From Bryobacterales bacterium (GTDB lineage: Bacteria > Acidobacteriota > Terriglobia > Bryobacterales > Bryobacteraceae): DNA of 64,000 nucleotides. The translations under genes were made by a program, and so were the position numbers. The number at the start of each line of letters is the position of its first letter. Position 1 is the first letter of the stretch. Where the stretch lies: the NCBI GenBank assembly GCA_016721425.1, contig JADKID010000045.1:1-64000 (forward strand), written 5' to 3'. The notes beneath the pieces are model-generated. The model made no database searches. It had not been told where the DNA came from and saw only the letters and a program-made list of their open reading frames with translations. This document shows positions 51,322-59,326 of the stretch, piece by piece.

Positions 51322-53343
51322 ATGTCGAACCCACACAAACCCTACGTCCCACCAGACATGAAAATGGCGGAGTTCACGCTCCGCGCCGTCCTGATTGGTC
51401 TTGTTATGACCGTTGTACTAGGCGCCGCCAATGCCTATCTTGGCTTGCGCGCCGGCCAGACGATTGCGGCCACGTACCCCGCGGCGGTGATCGGCATGGC
51501 GATACTGCGAATCTTCCGGGGCTCCATCCTGGAAGAAAACATGGCCCGAACGGTTGGCAGCATTGGAGAATCGGTGGCGGCCGGCGCGATTTTCACGATT
51601 CCGGCGTTTGTCATTGTGAAGGCCTGGCCGGCGTTTGATACGCCCGAGGCGTACTGGCAATCCACGGCACTGATGCTGGTGGGCGGCACGCTGGGCATTT
51701 TGTTTGTGACGCTGCTGCGGCGGGTGATGGTGGAGGATCCGGAACTGCCGTTCCCCGAGTCATCAGCGGCGGCCGAGATTCACAAGGCCGGGCAGGGCGG
51801 ATCCGACGCGGCGAACACGCTTTTCAAGGCCATGGGCATCGGCGGGTTCACCTATCTGCTGGGCGAACTGAAGCTGTTCTCCGCGTCAAAGGACTTCCTG
51901 ATTGGTGTGGGTGAATTGGGCAAGAGCACCATCAAGCTCGGCGCGGACCGAGTACTGGCGGTTGGCGGCTTCAGCAAATTCTCGCTACCCGCGATCAGCC
52001 CGGCGTATCTGGGCGTGGGCTACATCATCGGGCCGAAACTCGGCGCGTTGAACTTCGCCGGCGGGCTACTAGCCTGGGGGTTGATGGTTCCGCTGCTCAC
52101 TTACTTCCTGGGGCCGGAGATCGCCAAGACCATGCCGGCAGGCGCGGGCGCACACGAGTGGGACGCGATTTCCAATCAGGTATGGCGCAACATCGTCCGG
52201 CCCATCGCAGTCGGCGGCATGCTCGTCGGCGCCAGCTACACCATGTTCAAAATGCGCAACTCACTGGCGCAGGGCATCGGCCGCGCGGTAAATGACCTGA
52301 AGAAGGCCAGCGGGCAGACGGCGGCGCAGAACCGGACCGAGATCGACATTTCGTTCAAAACCGTTTTTCTCGGCCTGGGCGCCACGTTCGCTGCCATGAT
52401 CGCGCTGTACAACTTCTTTGCCGGGTCCATCCTGGCGGCAGTAGTGGCGGCCACGGTGATGATCGTGCTGGGCTTCTTCTTCGCTGCTGTTTCGGGCAAC
52501 CTGGTGGGCATCATCGGGTCATCGAACAATCCGATCTCGGGCCTGACGCTTTCCACGCTGATCATCGCGGCCCTGCTGATGGTGGCCATTGGAGTGAAAG
52601 GCATGACAGGCGTGGCAGCCGTACTGGGTGTAGCGGCGGTAGTTTGCGTCTCGTCGGCAGTGGCAGGCGAGATGTTGCAGGATTTGAAGGTGGGCCACAT
52701 TCTGGGCGGCACGCCAAAATCGATGCAGATCGGCGATTTCATCGGCGTGTTTGTGTCCAGTCTGGTGCTCTACTTCCCGCTGTTGCTGCTGCACAAGGGC
52801 AACATCATGGAGGGCGGCATCGGCTTTGGTGATGCGAAGCTGCCCGCGCCGCAGGCCGGCCTGATGGCCATGTTGAGCCAGGGCATCGTCGGCGGTGATA
52901 TGGCGTGGCCGCTTGTGGTGACGGGCATCTGCATGGGCTTCGCGTTGATCCTGGTGCAGGTGAAGTCGCCGATGCTGTTTTCGGTGGGCATGTATTTGCC
53001 GCTGGAAACGACGTTTGCGATTTTTAGCGGGGGCGTCATCCGCTGGCTGATGGACAAGGTGCGGGATGGCCGTGGATTCAACGAAGCGCAGAAAGCGCGC
53101 GTGGACAATGCGTCGGTGCTGATTGCATCGGGCCTGATTGCTGGTGAAGCTTTGATGGGGTTGGTGAAGGCAGGATTCAACCTGGCGGACAAACCGCTGG
53201 CGACGATCTTCAGCTTCTTCCCCGAGCCACCTACGGCTGTCGGACTGATCGTGCTGGCCTTGCTGGCTTATATGATGATCCAGTGGCCGCAGGCCAAGGC
53301 GGGCGACCCGAACGAGCCGGCGCCGCCGACGGCGATGATGTAG
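51322..53343 (+). CDS. OPT-family oligopeptide transporter
   Basis: 673 residues, about sixteen membrane helices. The start MAEFTLRAVLIGLVMTVVLGAANAYLGLRAGQTIAATYPAAVIG and PELPFPESSAAAEIHKAGQ are hallmarks of prokaryotic OPT transporters. PISGLTLSTLI and QIGDFIGVFVSSLVLYFPLLLL continue the pattern. It imports oligopeptides (perhaps siderophore-like or glutathione conjugates) with protons. The ribosome site is weak. The gene ends 12 bases before the metallo-beta-lactamase gene, so the two may be linked. Confidence 0.93.
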   Translation: MSNPHKPYVPPDMKMAEFTLRAVLIGLVMTVVLGAANAYLGLRAGQTIAATYPAAVIGMAILRIFRGSILEENMARTVGSIGESVAAGAIFTIPAFVIVKAWPAFDTPEAYWQSTALMLVGGTLGILFVTLLRRVMVEDPELPFPESSAAAEIHKAGQGGSDAANTLFKAMGIGGFTYLLGELKLFSASKDFLIGVGELGKSTIKLGADRVLAVGGFSKFSLPAISPAYLGVGYIIGPKLGALNFAGGLLAWGLMVPLLTYFLGPEIAKTMPAGAGAHEWDAISNQVWRNIVRPIAVGGMLVGASYTMFKMRNSLAQGIGRAVNDLKKASGQTAAQNRTEIDISFKTVFLGLGATFAAMIALYNFFAGSILAAVVAATVMIVLGFFFAAVSGNLVGIIGSSNNPISGLTLSTLIIAALLMVAIGVKGMTGVAAVLGVAAVVCVSSAVAGEMLQDLKVGHILGGTPKSMQIGDFIGVFVSSLVLYFPLLLLHKGNIMEGGIGFGDAKLPAPQAGLMAMLSQGIVGGDMAWPLVVTGICMGFALILVQVKSPMLFSVGMYLPLETTFAIFSGGVIRWLMDKVRDGRGFNEAQKARVDNASVLIASGLIAGEALMGLVKAGFNLADKPLATIFSFFPEPPTAVGLIVLALLAYMMIQWPQAKAGDPNEPAPPTAMM

Positions 53344-53355
53344 GAGCCCCGCGCC

Positions 53356-54141
53356 ATGTCACTGATGCAGGACATCCGTTCCCACGCCGTCCCGAAGGGC
53401 GAGATCGGCATCTGGTGGCTAGGCCAGAACGGCTTTCTATTCAAGAGCCCGGAGGGCACGCTGGTTGGCGTGGACCTGTACCTCACCGACTCCTGCGCGG
53501 CCTTCGGGCAACTCATCGGGGTGAACACGAGCCGGGCGGCGCCGGTGCTGATTGCGCCGGAAGAGCTGGACGTGGATCTGTTTGCATGTACGCACAATCA
53601 TCAAGACCATACGGATCCGGAGACGGTGCGCAATCTGCGGAACAAGGATACGTTTCAGTTCCTGGGGCCGCATCCTTCGTGCGAAACGTTCGCGCGGGAG
53701 GGCGTGGAGACGGGGCGGATCCAGCCGGTTTGGCCGCAATGCGAGACGGAGTTTCGCGACCTGAAACTGCGGGGTACGTTCGCGCTGCCGACGGATACCT
53801 CCGATCTGAACCACATGGGGTTTCTGTTGCAGTTTGGCAACGGGCCGAAGATCTACATGACGGGCGATACGGACTACACGGAGCTGCTGCACGAGGCGGC
53901 GGCGCACAAGCCGGATGTGCTGATCACTTGCATCAACGGCGGGTATAACAACCTGTCGTTCTGGGAAGCGGCGCAACTGGCGACGGCGGTGAAGCCGAAG
54001 GTGGCAATCCCTTGCCACTACGACATGTTCCCGAACAACCAGTGCAACCCGTACATGTTTGAGGCGGCGCTGAAGACGCAGTGCCCGGATGTGCCCTATC
54101 ACCAGATGGGCTATGGCGCGCCGCTGCTGTATTCGCGCTAA
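53356..54141 (+). CDS. Metallo-beta-lactamase-fold hydrolase (UlaG-like)
   Basis: 261 residues. ACTHNHQDHTDPETVRNL is the HxHxDH-type metal site, MTGDTDYTELLHEAA holds the bridging Asp, and IPCHYDMFPNNQC the last His. The family includes the UlaG lactonase that opens L-ascorbate-6-phosphate; GxxN-rich segments here suggest a different substrate. The start is set by aggagccccgcgcc before ATG. It could hydrolyse something imported by the OPT transporter next to it, but this is only proximity. Confidence 0.9.
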   Translation: MSLMQDIRSHAVPKGEIGIWWLGQNGFLFKSPEGTLVGVDLYLTDSCAAFGQLIGVNTSRAAPVLIAPEELDVDLFACTHNHQDHTDPETVRNLRNKDTFQFLGPHPSCETFAREGVETGRIQPVWPQCETEFRDLKLRGTFALPTDTSDLNHMGFLLQFGNGPKIYMTGDTDYTELLHEAAAHKPDVLITCINGGYNNLSFWEAAQLATAVKPKVAIPCHYDMFPNNQCNPYMFEAALKTQCPDVPYHQMGYGAPLLYSR

Positions 54142-54158
54142 GCCTGTATCATAGTGAT

Positions 54159-56525
54159 TTGTCGATTGTCTCTTCTTCTCTTCCCGGGAGAACGGCTGCA
54201 TGGCCGATTCTCTACGCCGCGGTGGGCATCACCACGGCAGCGACGCTGATCCTCGAACTGACCCTAACGCGTATCTTTTCGGTGGTTTTTTACTACCATT
54301 TTGCCTTTCTGGCGATTTCGGTAGCGTTATTTGGCCTGGGCGCGGGCGGTGTGTTTTCGTACTACGTGGCGGCGCGCGGAGAGAGGCTGTTCCGGGGCCT
54401 GGCGATGCTCTCGCTGGCCAACGCCGGTGCGGTGATCGGGTCCCTGGCGCTGATCCTGTATCTGGCGGGCCAGCAGGTAGGATTCACGACGCTGGCGCTG
54501 GTGTATTTTGCGGCGGCGTTGCCGTTTGTGCTGTCGGGCATGGTGGTGTCGCTGGCGATCGCGGAGACGATCCAGCGTGTCGAGCGGGTGTATTTCTACG
54601 ACCTGATGGGCGCGGCGGCAGGATGCCTGCTGGTAATCCCGTTTCTGAACGTTCTAGGGGGCCCTGGCGCGGTTCTGGCGGCCGGGGTACTCTTCGCTAC
54701 CGCCTCGGCTGTGTGGTTTGGCCTGGCGCGCTCCAGCAAGGGCAGAGCGGTGGCCGCGGCGGTAGCGCTGTTCCTGGTGGCGCTGATCATTGGGAACAAA
54801 CGGACGCCCATTCTCGACATCACTTCGGCCAAGGGGATGGCGCTGCCGGCCGAGGCATTCGTGCAGTGGAACAGCTTTTCCCGGATCTCGGTGACCGAAG
54901 GCGCCGGAGCAGATCCGCTGATCATCATCGATGCCGACGCAACAACGGGAATTCCACGGTTCGACCTCGACCATCTGACGGATGCGCAGAAGAAGGAACT
55001 GCAGGCTTACGGCCCGGCATTTCCCTACCGCATGAGGCCTGGCGCGAAGGCGCTGATCATTGGCGCGGGCGGCGGGTGGGACGTGGCGCGGGCGATCGCG
55101 TCGGGTTCGAAAGACGTGACCGGTGTGGAGATCAACCCGATCATTGCGGACACGATCATGTCGGGCCGGTACAGGGAGGCGAGCCGCGGGCTGTATCAGC
55201 GGCCCGGCGTGCGGATCGTGGTGGAAGACGGGCGCAGTTTTGTGCGACGGAGTCCGGAGAAGTACCAGGTTTTGCAGGCCACGCTGGTGGACACGTGGGC
55301 TTCCACGGCGGCGGGCGCCTTTGCGCTCTCCGAGAACAACCTGTACACAAAAGAGGCGTTTACGGATTACCTGTCGCATCTGAGTGACGACGGGATACTG
55401 GCTTTTACGCGCTGGGGCTTTGACCCGCCACGGGAATCGCTGCGGCTGCTGGTGCTGGCGCGCCAGGCGCTGCTGGAGATGGGCGAGAAGGAGCCATGGC
55501 GGCACGTGATTGTGGTGCGCGAAGACGTACAGAAGTTGAAGAAGTGGGGCGCCACCGACACTGTGATCATTTCCCGGAAGCCGTTTCCGGTGGAGGATCT
55601 GGAGCGCGCCGGACTGGCAGCCATGCAGGGCAACTTTGAGATCATGTACCTGCCCGGGCAGGCTCCGGACAATCCGTTCACAACGTTTCTGACCACCAAG
55701 GACCCGGCTGCATTTTTTGAGAGCTACCGCTACGACGTGACCCCGGTGCACGATGACCGGCCGTTCTTTTTCTACACGGTGCAGCCACGCGATGTACTCA
55801 GCTTCAAATCCAGCGACACGCGCGGAAATGCGGATTTCAAGATCAATCTGGCGGTTCCGACGCTTTTTTACATGCTCGGCGTGAGTTTGCTGGCCACGAT
55901 TGTGACGCTGGTGCTGCCGCCATTTTTGTTGGGTACACGACTGCCGCGAGAGAAGGGCGTGCCGACATTCCTGTTGTATTTTTTATGTCTGGGCGCGGGC
56001 TACATTCTGATCCAGGTAGGGCTGATCCAGAAACTCGTGTTATTCCTGGGGCATCCGACCTACGCGCTTACGGTGGTGATCTTTTCGATGCTGGTATCGA
56101 GCGGAGCGGGTAGTTTCTACAGCCGGCGGCTCATTCGCGGGGACGATGGGCGGCTGATGACGGCGCTGGTGGCCGTGGCCGCTGTGGTGATCGTGCTGGC
56201 GTTTGCCGTGACGCCGATCATCAACGCTGGGGCGGCGCTGCCGCTGGCTGTGCGTGTTTTGATCACGATTCTGCTGATTGCGCCGGCGGGCTTCGTGATG
56301 GGTGTACCCTTCCCCTCGGGCCTGACGAGGCTGGAAGCATGGCACCCGCCGGCGGTGCGCTGGGCGTGGTCTCTCAATGCGGCGGCGAGCGTACTGGGGT
56401 CGGGATCCGCGATCTTCCTGGCGATTTACCTGGGGCTGCGAAATACGCTGTTGTTGGGTGCGGTACTGTATGTGGCGGCGTTGGTGACGGTGCGGCTGAC
56501 CGGGGATGGGAGACGGCATGCGTGA
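54159..56525 (+). CDS. Membrane spermidine-synthase-like methyltransferase-fold protein
   Basis: 788 residues with membrane helices before and after a central nucleotide-binding-like domain. N-terminal helices: YAAVGITTAATLILELTLTRIFSVVFYY and others. Central domain: GAKALIIGAGGGWDVARAIASGSKDVTGVEINPII, the spermidine synthase/methyltransferase motif I (GAGGG). FPYRMRP and VVEDGRSFVRRSPEKYQVLQATL follow. C-terminal helices follow a second soluble part. Such proteins are common in Acidobacteria and Planctomycetes, function unknown. The start is uncertain: no ATG lies well placed in this frame, and TTG at 54159 is a guess. The well-placed ATG at 54200 is in another frame. Confidence 0.8.
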   Translation: MSIVSSSLPGRTAAWPILYAAVGITTAATLILELTLTRIFSVVFYYHFAFLAISVALFGLGAGGVFSYYVAARGERLFRGLAMLSLANAGAVIGSLALILYLAGQQVGFTTLALVYFAAALPFVLSGMVVSLAIAETIQRVERVYFYDLMGAAAGCLLVIPFLNVLGGPGAVLAAGVLFATASAVWFGLARSSKGRAVAAAVALFLVALIIGNKRTPILDITSAKGMALPAEAFVQWNSFSRISVTEGAGADPLIIIDADATTGIPRFDLDHLTDAQKKELQAYGPAFPYRMRPGAKALIIGAGGGWDVARAIASGSKDVTGVEINPIIADTIMSGRYREASRGLYQRPGVRIVVEDGRSFVRRSPEKYQVLQATLVDTWASTAAGAFALSENNLYTKEAFTDYLSHLSDDGILAFTRWGFDPPRESLRLLVLARQALLEMGEKEPWRHVIVVREDVQKLKKWGATDTVIISRKPFPVEDLERAGLAAMQGNFEIMYLPGQAPDNPFTTFLTTKDPAAFFESYRYDVTPVHDDRPFFFYTVQPRDVLSFKSSDTRGNADFKINLAVPTLFYMLGVSLLATIVTLVLPPFLLGTRLPREKGVPTFLLYFLCLGAGYILIQVGLIQKLVLFLGHPTYALTVVIFSMLVSSGAGSFYSRRLIRGDDGRLMTALVAVAAVVIVLAFAVTPIINAGAALPLAVRVLITILLIAPAGFVMGVPFPSGLTRLEAWHPPAVRWAWSLNAAASVLGSGSAIFLAIYLGLRNTLLLGAVLYVAALVTVRLTGDGRRHA

Positions 56526-56569
56526 TGGTGAAGAGGTGGGACCCGCTTGGGCCATCCGGAGGACCGTGA

Positions 56570-57190
56570 GTGGAAGAGCAAGCTGATTCACAGAGGACGC
56601 CGGGGGCTAGCGATGAGCGCGAAGGGAGCGATGCTGCCCGCTGGTTTGCGGTGACGGTGCGGCCGCAGCACGAGCAATCCGCCCAGAAGGGGTTGGAAGC
56701 CAAGGGGCTGGAGACGTACCTACCGCTGTACCTGGCGGTGCGGCAATGGTCCGACCGGACAAAGACGTTGCAGTTACCGCTTTTCCCGGGCTATGTCTTC
56801 TGCCGGTTTGGCCGGACTCAGCACACGACAGTGGTTCGAACACCGGGGGTGCGGACCATCGTATCGTTTGGCGGCGAGCCAGCGCCGGTGCCCGAGGTGG
56901 AACTGGAAGCGGTGAGGAGAATCCTGGCATCGGGCTCGCAGGTGGAACCGTGGCCGTTCCTGGCGGCGGGCCAGCGGATCCGGATTGCTTCCGGACCCTT
57001 GCAGGGGATGGAGGGGACGCTGGTGGAGACACCGGAGAGCTGCCGGCTGGTGGTGAGTGTCGAGATGTTCCAGCGATCGTGCGCAGTGCGTGGAGAGGGA
57101 GAATGTAGTGGCGCTGGTGAGTTGAGAGCCGCTACGGCACGGCAAAGGGGTGGGGGCCGTCCGGCGCCCAGAGCCACTCGCCGGCGATGA
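56570..57190 (+). CDS. NusG-like transcription antiterminator (UpxY/LoaP group), frameshifted tail
   Basis: 206 residues as read. The N-terminal NGN domain ARWFAVTVRPQHEQSAQKGLEAKGLETYLPL is followed by LPLFPGYVFCRFG and VVRTPGVRTIVSFGG. The KOW-type segment is GQRIRIASGPLQGMEGTLVETPESCRLVVSVEMFQRS. After QRSCAV the frame is wrong: the next frame gives VERENVVALVS and a stop at 57123-57125, the normal family end. One extra base near 57089 explains it, so the last native residues are replaced by a junk tail (57190). The NusG-like domain is intact. UpxY-type antiterminators usually drive exopolysaccharide operons, but this gene points toward the minus-strand cluster that converges on it. The two genes' 3' ends overlap by about 58 bases. 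Confidence 0.82.
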   Translation: MEEQADSQRTPGASDEREGSDAARWFAVTVRPQHEQSAQKGLEAKGLETYLPLYLAVRQWSDRTKTLQLPLFPGYVFCRFGRTQHTTVVRTPGVRTIVSFGGEPAPVPEVELEAVRRILASGSQVEPWPFLAAGQRIRIASGPLQGMEGTLVETPESCRLVVSVEMFQRSCAVRGEGECSGAGELRAATARQRGGGRPAPRATRRR

Positions 57191-58481
57191 CGATCTCAAC
57201 GAGGGTGGGAGCGGCGTTGTGATTCGGATGGCCCGGCGACTGTCCCAATGGCAGAAAGGCCTCGAGGGACTTGGACGGGATCCGTCCGGCAGCCAACTCC
57301 CGAATATCCTCGCCGCAAAGAGGGCTGCGATAGATGAGGATTTGGGAGAAGCTCTCGCCCGCGATGGCGGGTGAAGCGTTGGCAGTGCCCCAGGTGAAGC
57401 GGCGAGCGGGCGCGGCGCCGGCGGCGGCAGTCCGGCCGGCGGGCGTGCCATTGATGTAGAGCGCCAGCGCGCCAGTGAGGGCCTGATAGGTGATGGAGAC
57501 GTGCTGAAAATCGCCTGCCTCCGAGGCCTCGCCCGCGGCGACAACTTCGCCCAAGAGCAGGAGCTCAAAGCGCATTCCGGCGCGGCGCAGGATGACGCCG
57601 GGTCCGGCGATTTCAAGAATAGACCTGGCCTCGGAGTCGCGACCGGCCCTGGTCCAGAAAGCGGTGCTCCAGGATGACGCGGGCGAAGCGGGTGTGACTT
57701 GAATTGCCGGCGGAGGCGCACTGCCAGGGCCAGCGGTCCAGGAGCCGAAGCCCGGACGCGGCGGCAGAGGCCGGAATGGCGTGAGCGCAAAATCGAAGAA
57801 GCCGAGAGGGATGCTCTCGAACAGGTGGAGGTGCCCAATGAGGCCGGCGTGGACACCATCTCCGCTGAGGCCGGGCAGCCAGCGGCCGGCACCGTCGTCC
57901 AAGGCGTTCCAGAAGTCCCAGACGGTGACGCCTTCGGCCTCGAAGTCGCGGGATATTTCCAGCATCTGTAGGCGGAGTGTGGGATTCAGAGCGTCGCTGG
58001 GATAGGGAGTAGCAAGGATGGGCATGGCGCCGATGGCCCGCACGCGAGCGATCAGCAGGCGGGTGTTCTGGATGTAGGTGCGGCGGAGACTGGGGAAGTG
58101 GCCGAAAGGGCTCTCATTCATGATGGACGTGGCGAGTACGACGAAATCCGGAGCCAGGGGCGTCACATCGCGATCGAATCTCTCCAGACTGCTGGCGGTG
58201 CGGGCGCCGTTGACGGAGACATTGAGGACCGCGACTCCTTTGGAGCGGAGCGCGGCGGCGAGCAGACCGGCCCAGGAGCTGGCGTAACTGGGGGCGACCG
58301 CGCCTGCCGCTGTGGAGGAACCAAGCACAACCAGTCGCCGGGTGCGGGGTGGTGCTTCGTTGTCCGGGCACGGCCGGCAGAGGCATTGAGGCGATCGAGA
58401 AGGTTGAGCCGCGCCGACAGACAGTCCGAACAAAGTGGCCAGGACGGCACCCAGGCCAATTGATTTGTGGAAGCGGCTCAT
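57132..58481 (-). CDS. SGNH/GDSL hydrolase with C-terminal concanavalin-like domain
   Basis: 449 residues with a signal peptide (SIGLGAVLATLFGLSVGAA). Residues 45-225 are an SGNH hydrolase: RRLVVLGSSTAAG (block I, Ser in GSST), VNVSVNGAR-like Asn block, and LSGDGVHAGLIGHLHL (Asp/His block V). A linker leads to a concanavalin/LamG-like domain of about 180 residues (FQHVSITYQALTGALALYINGTPAGR). It would remove or add ester groups on extracellular polymers. It is the last gene of the polysaccharide operon, four bases from its upstream neighbour. Confidence 0.85.
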   Translation of the reverse strand: MSRFHKSIGLGAVLATLFGLSVGAAQPSRSPQCLCRPCPDNEAPPRTRRLVVLGSSTAAGAVAPSYASSWAGLLAAALRSKGVAVLNVSVNGARTASSLERFDRDVTPLAPDFVVLATSIMNESPFGHFPSLRRTYIQNTRLLIARVRAIGAMPILATPYPSDALNPTLRLQMLEISRDFEAEGVTVWDFWNALDDGAGRWLPGLSGDGVHAGLIGHLHLFESIPLGFFDFALTPFRPLPPRPGFGSWTAGPGSAPPPAIQVTPASPASSWSTAFWTRAGRDSEARSILEIAGPGVILRRAGMRFELLLLGEVVAAGEASEAGDFQHVSITYQALTGALALYINGTPAGRTAAAGAAPARRFTWGTANASPAIAGESFSQILIYRSPLCGEDIRELAAGRIPSKSLEAFLPLGQSPGHPNHNAAPTLVEIVIAGEWLWAPDGPHPFAVP

Positions 58482-59326
58482 CGGAGGATAGCCTGCCCCG
58501 CTTTGCGCGGGAGAGACGCGAGAATGCGATTTGCGATTGCCGAGCCCACGTGGAGGTGCCCGCGCGCCCCGAGATGGATAGCGTCATAGAAGTTTCCTTC
58601 GGCGCCGAAGCTCCAGCCGGGGTGAGCGGAGAGAAGGTCCAGGAACTGGATGCCGTGGCGTGCGGCCTGCCGCTGCATGATGGCCGCAGCGCGGCGGCGG
58701 TAGCGCATAGAGAGCGTATCGGCACAGGGCAGGGGGCTGAGCAGGATGACGTCCTGAGGCGACCATTGTTCGGTTTCACTCAGGAAGTCGTCCAACTGCG
58801 CCTCAAACCGGGTGAAGTCCACCAGCGGCTGACCGAGAGCCCAATCGATGACCTTTTTGATTTCGGCGACCACCCGGAAGAGCCGGGGGCGCAGGATCGG
58901 GTTGGCCGAGGGTTCGGAGCCGGACTTGGCGGAGGACGCGCGGGGGGGCCGCAGGCGGGAGCGCAGGTATTGGGAGAGGGGCCGGGATAGTTCGAAGTGG
59001 CCGAGTTGGAGGACAAGTAGATCGGGGCGGGACTCGGCGCAGGCGGCGCGAAGCTTGGCGGCGTGAGTGAGCTTGATATAGGCGAGGCGGTGGGTATCGA
59101 GGACTACACCGCGTACCTGAAGGCACTGTCTGACCACTTCAGGAAAGGCCACCATCTCGCCGATGGGATAGCCAACAACGTGGCATCCTCCGGCGAAAAG
59201 GACCTGCATCACGCCGTCTTCGCAACTGTTCGGGGAGAGCACGGATTGCCTTCCGCGAGCGGTCGGCCGGCCGCCGGCCGGAGTGACGAGTGGTTCGGGG
59301 TGAGCGGAGCGGGCGAAAAGATTCAT
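58478..59326 (-). CDS. SGNH/GDSL-like hydrolase of the exopolysaccharide operon
   Basis: 282 residues. MQVLFAGGCHVVGYPIGEM is an unusual block I (GGCH in place of GDS), DLLVLQLGHFEL a further block, and GNFYDAIHLGARGHLHVG holds the Asp-His block. A variant of the SGNH fold, possibly without hydrolase activity, because the first block has Gly-Gly-Cys instead of Gly-Asp-Ser. Its ATG overlaps the WecA stop (ATGA). A second ATG at 59209 would start at MQVLFAGG. It may O-acetylate or deacetylate a repeat unit. Confidence 0.75.
   Translation of the reverse strand: MNLFARSAHPEPLVTPAGGRPTARGRQSVLSPNSCEDGVMQVLFAGGCHVVGYPIGEMVAFPEVVRQCLQVRGVVLDTHRLAYIKLTHAAKLRAACAESRPDLLVLQLGHFELSRPLSQYLRSRLRPPRASSAKSGSEPSANPILRPRLFRVVAEIKKVIDWALGQPLVDFTRFEAQLDDFLSETEQWSPQDVILLSPLPCADTLSMRYRRRAAAIMQRQAARHGIQFLDLLSAHPGWSFGAEGNFYDAIHLGARGHLHVGSAIANRILASLPRKAGQAILR

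Noticed and set aside
54200..55387. ORF from the well-placed ATG at 54200
   Set aside because: It reads the wrong frame of the membrane protein; the translation is hydrophilic and has no family match.
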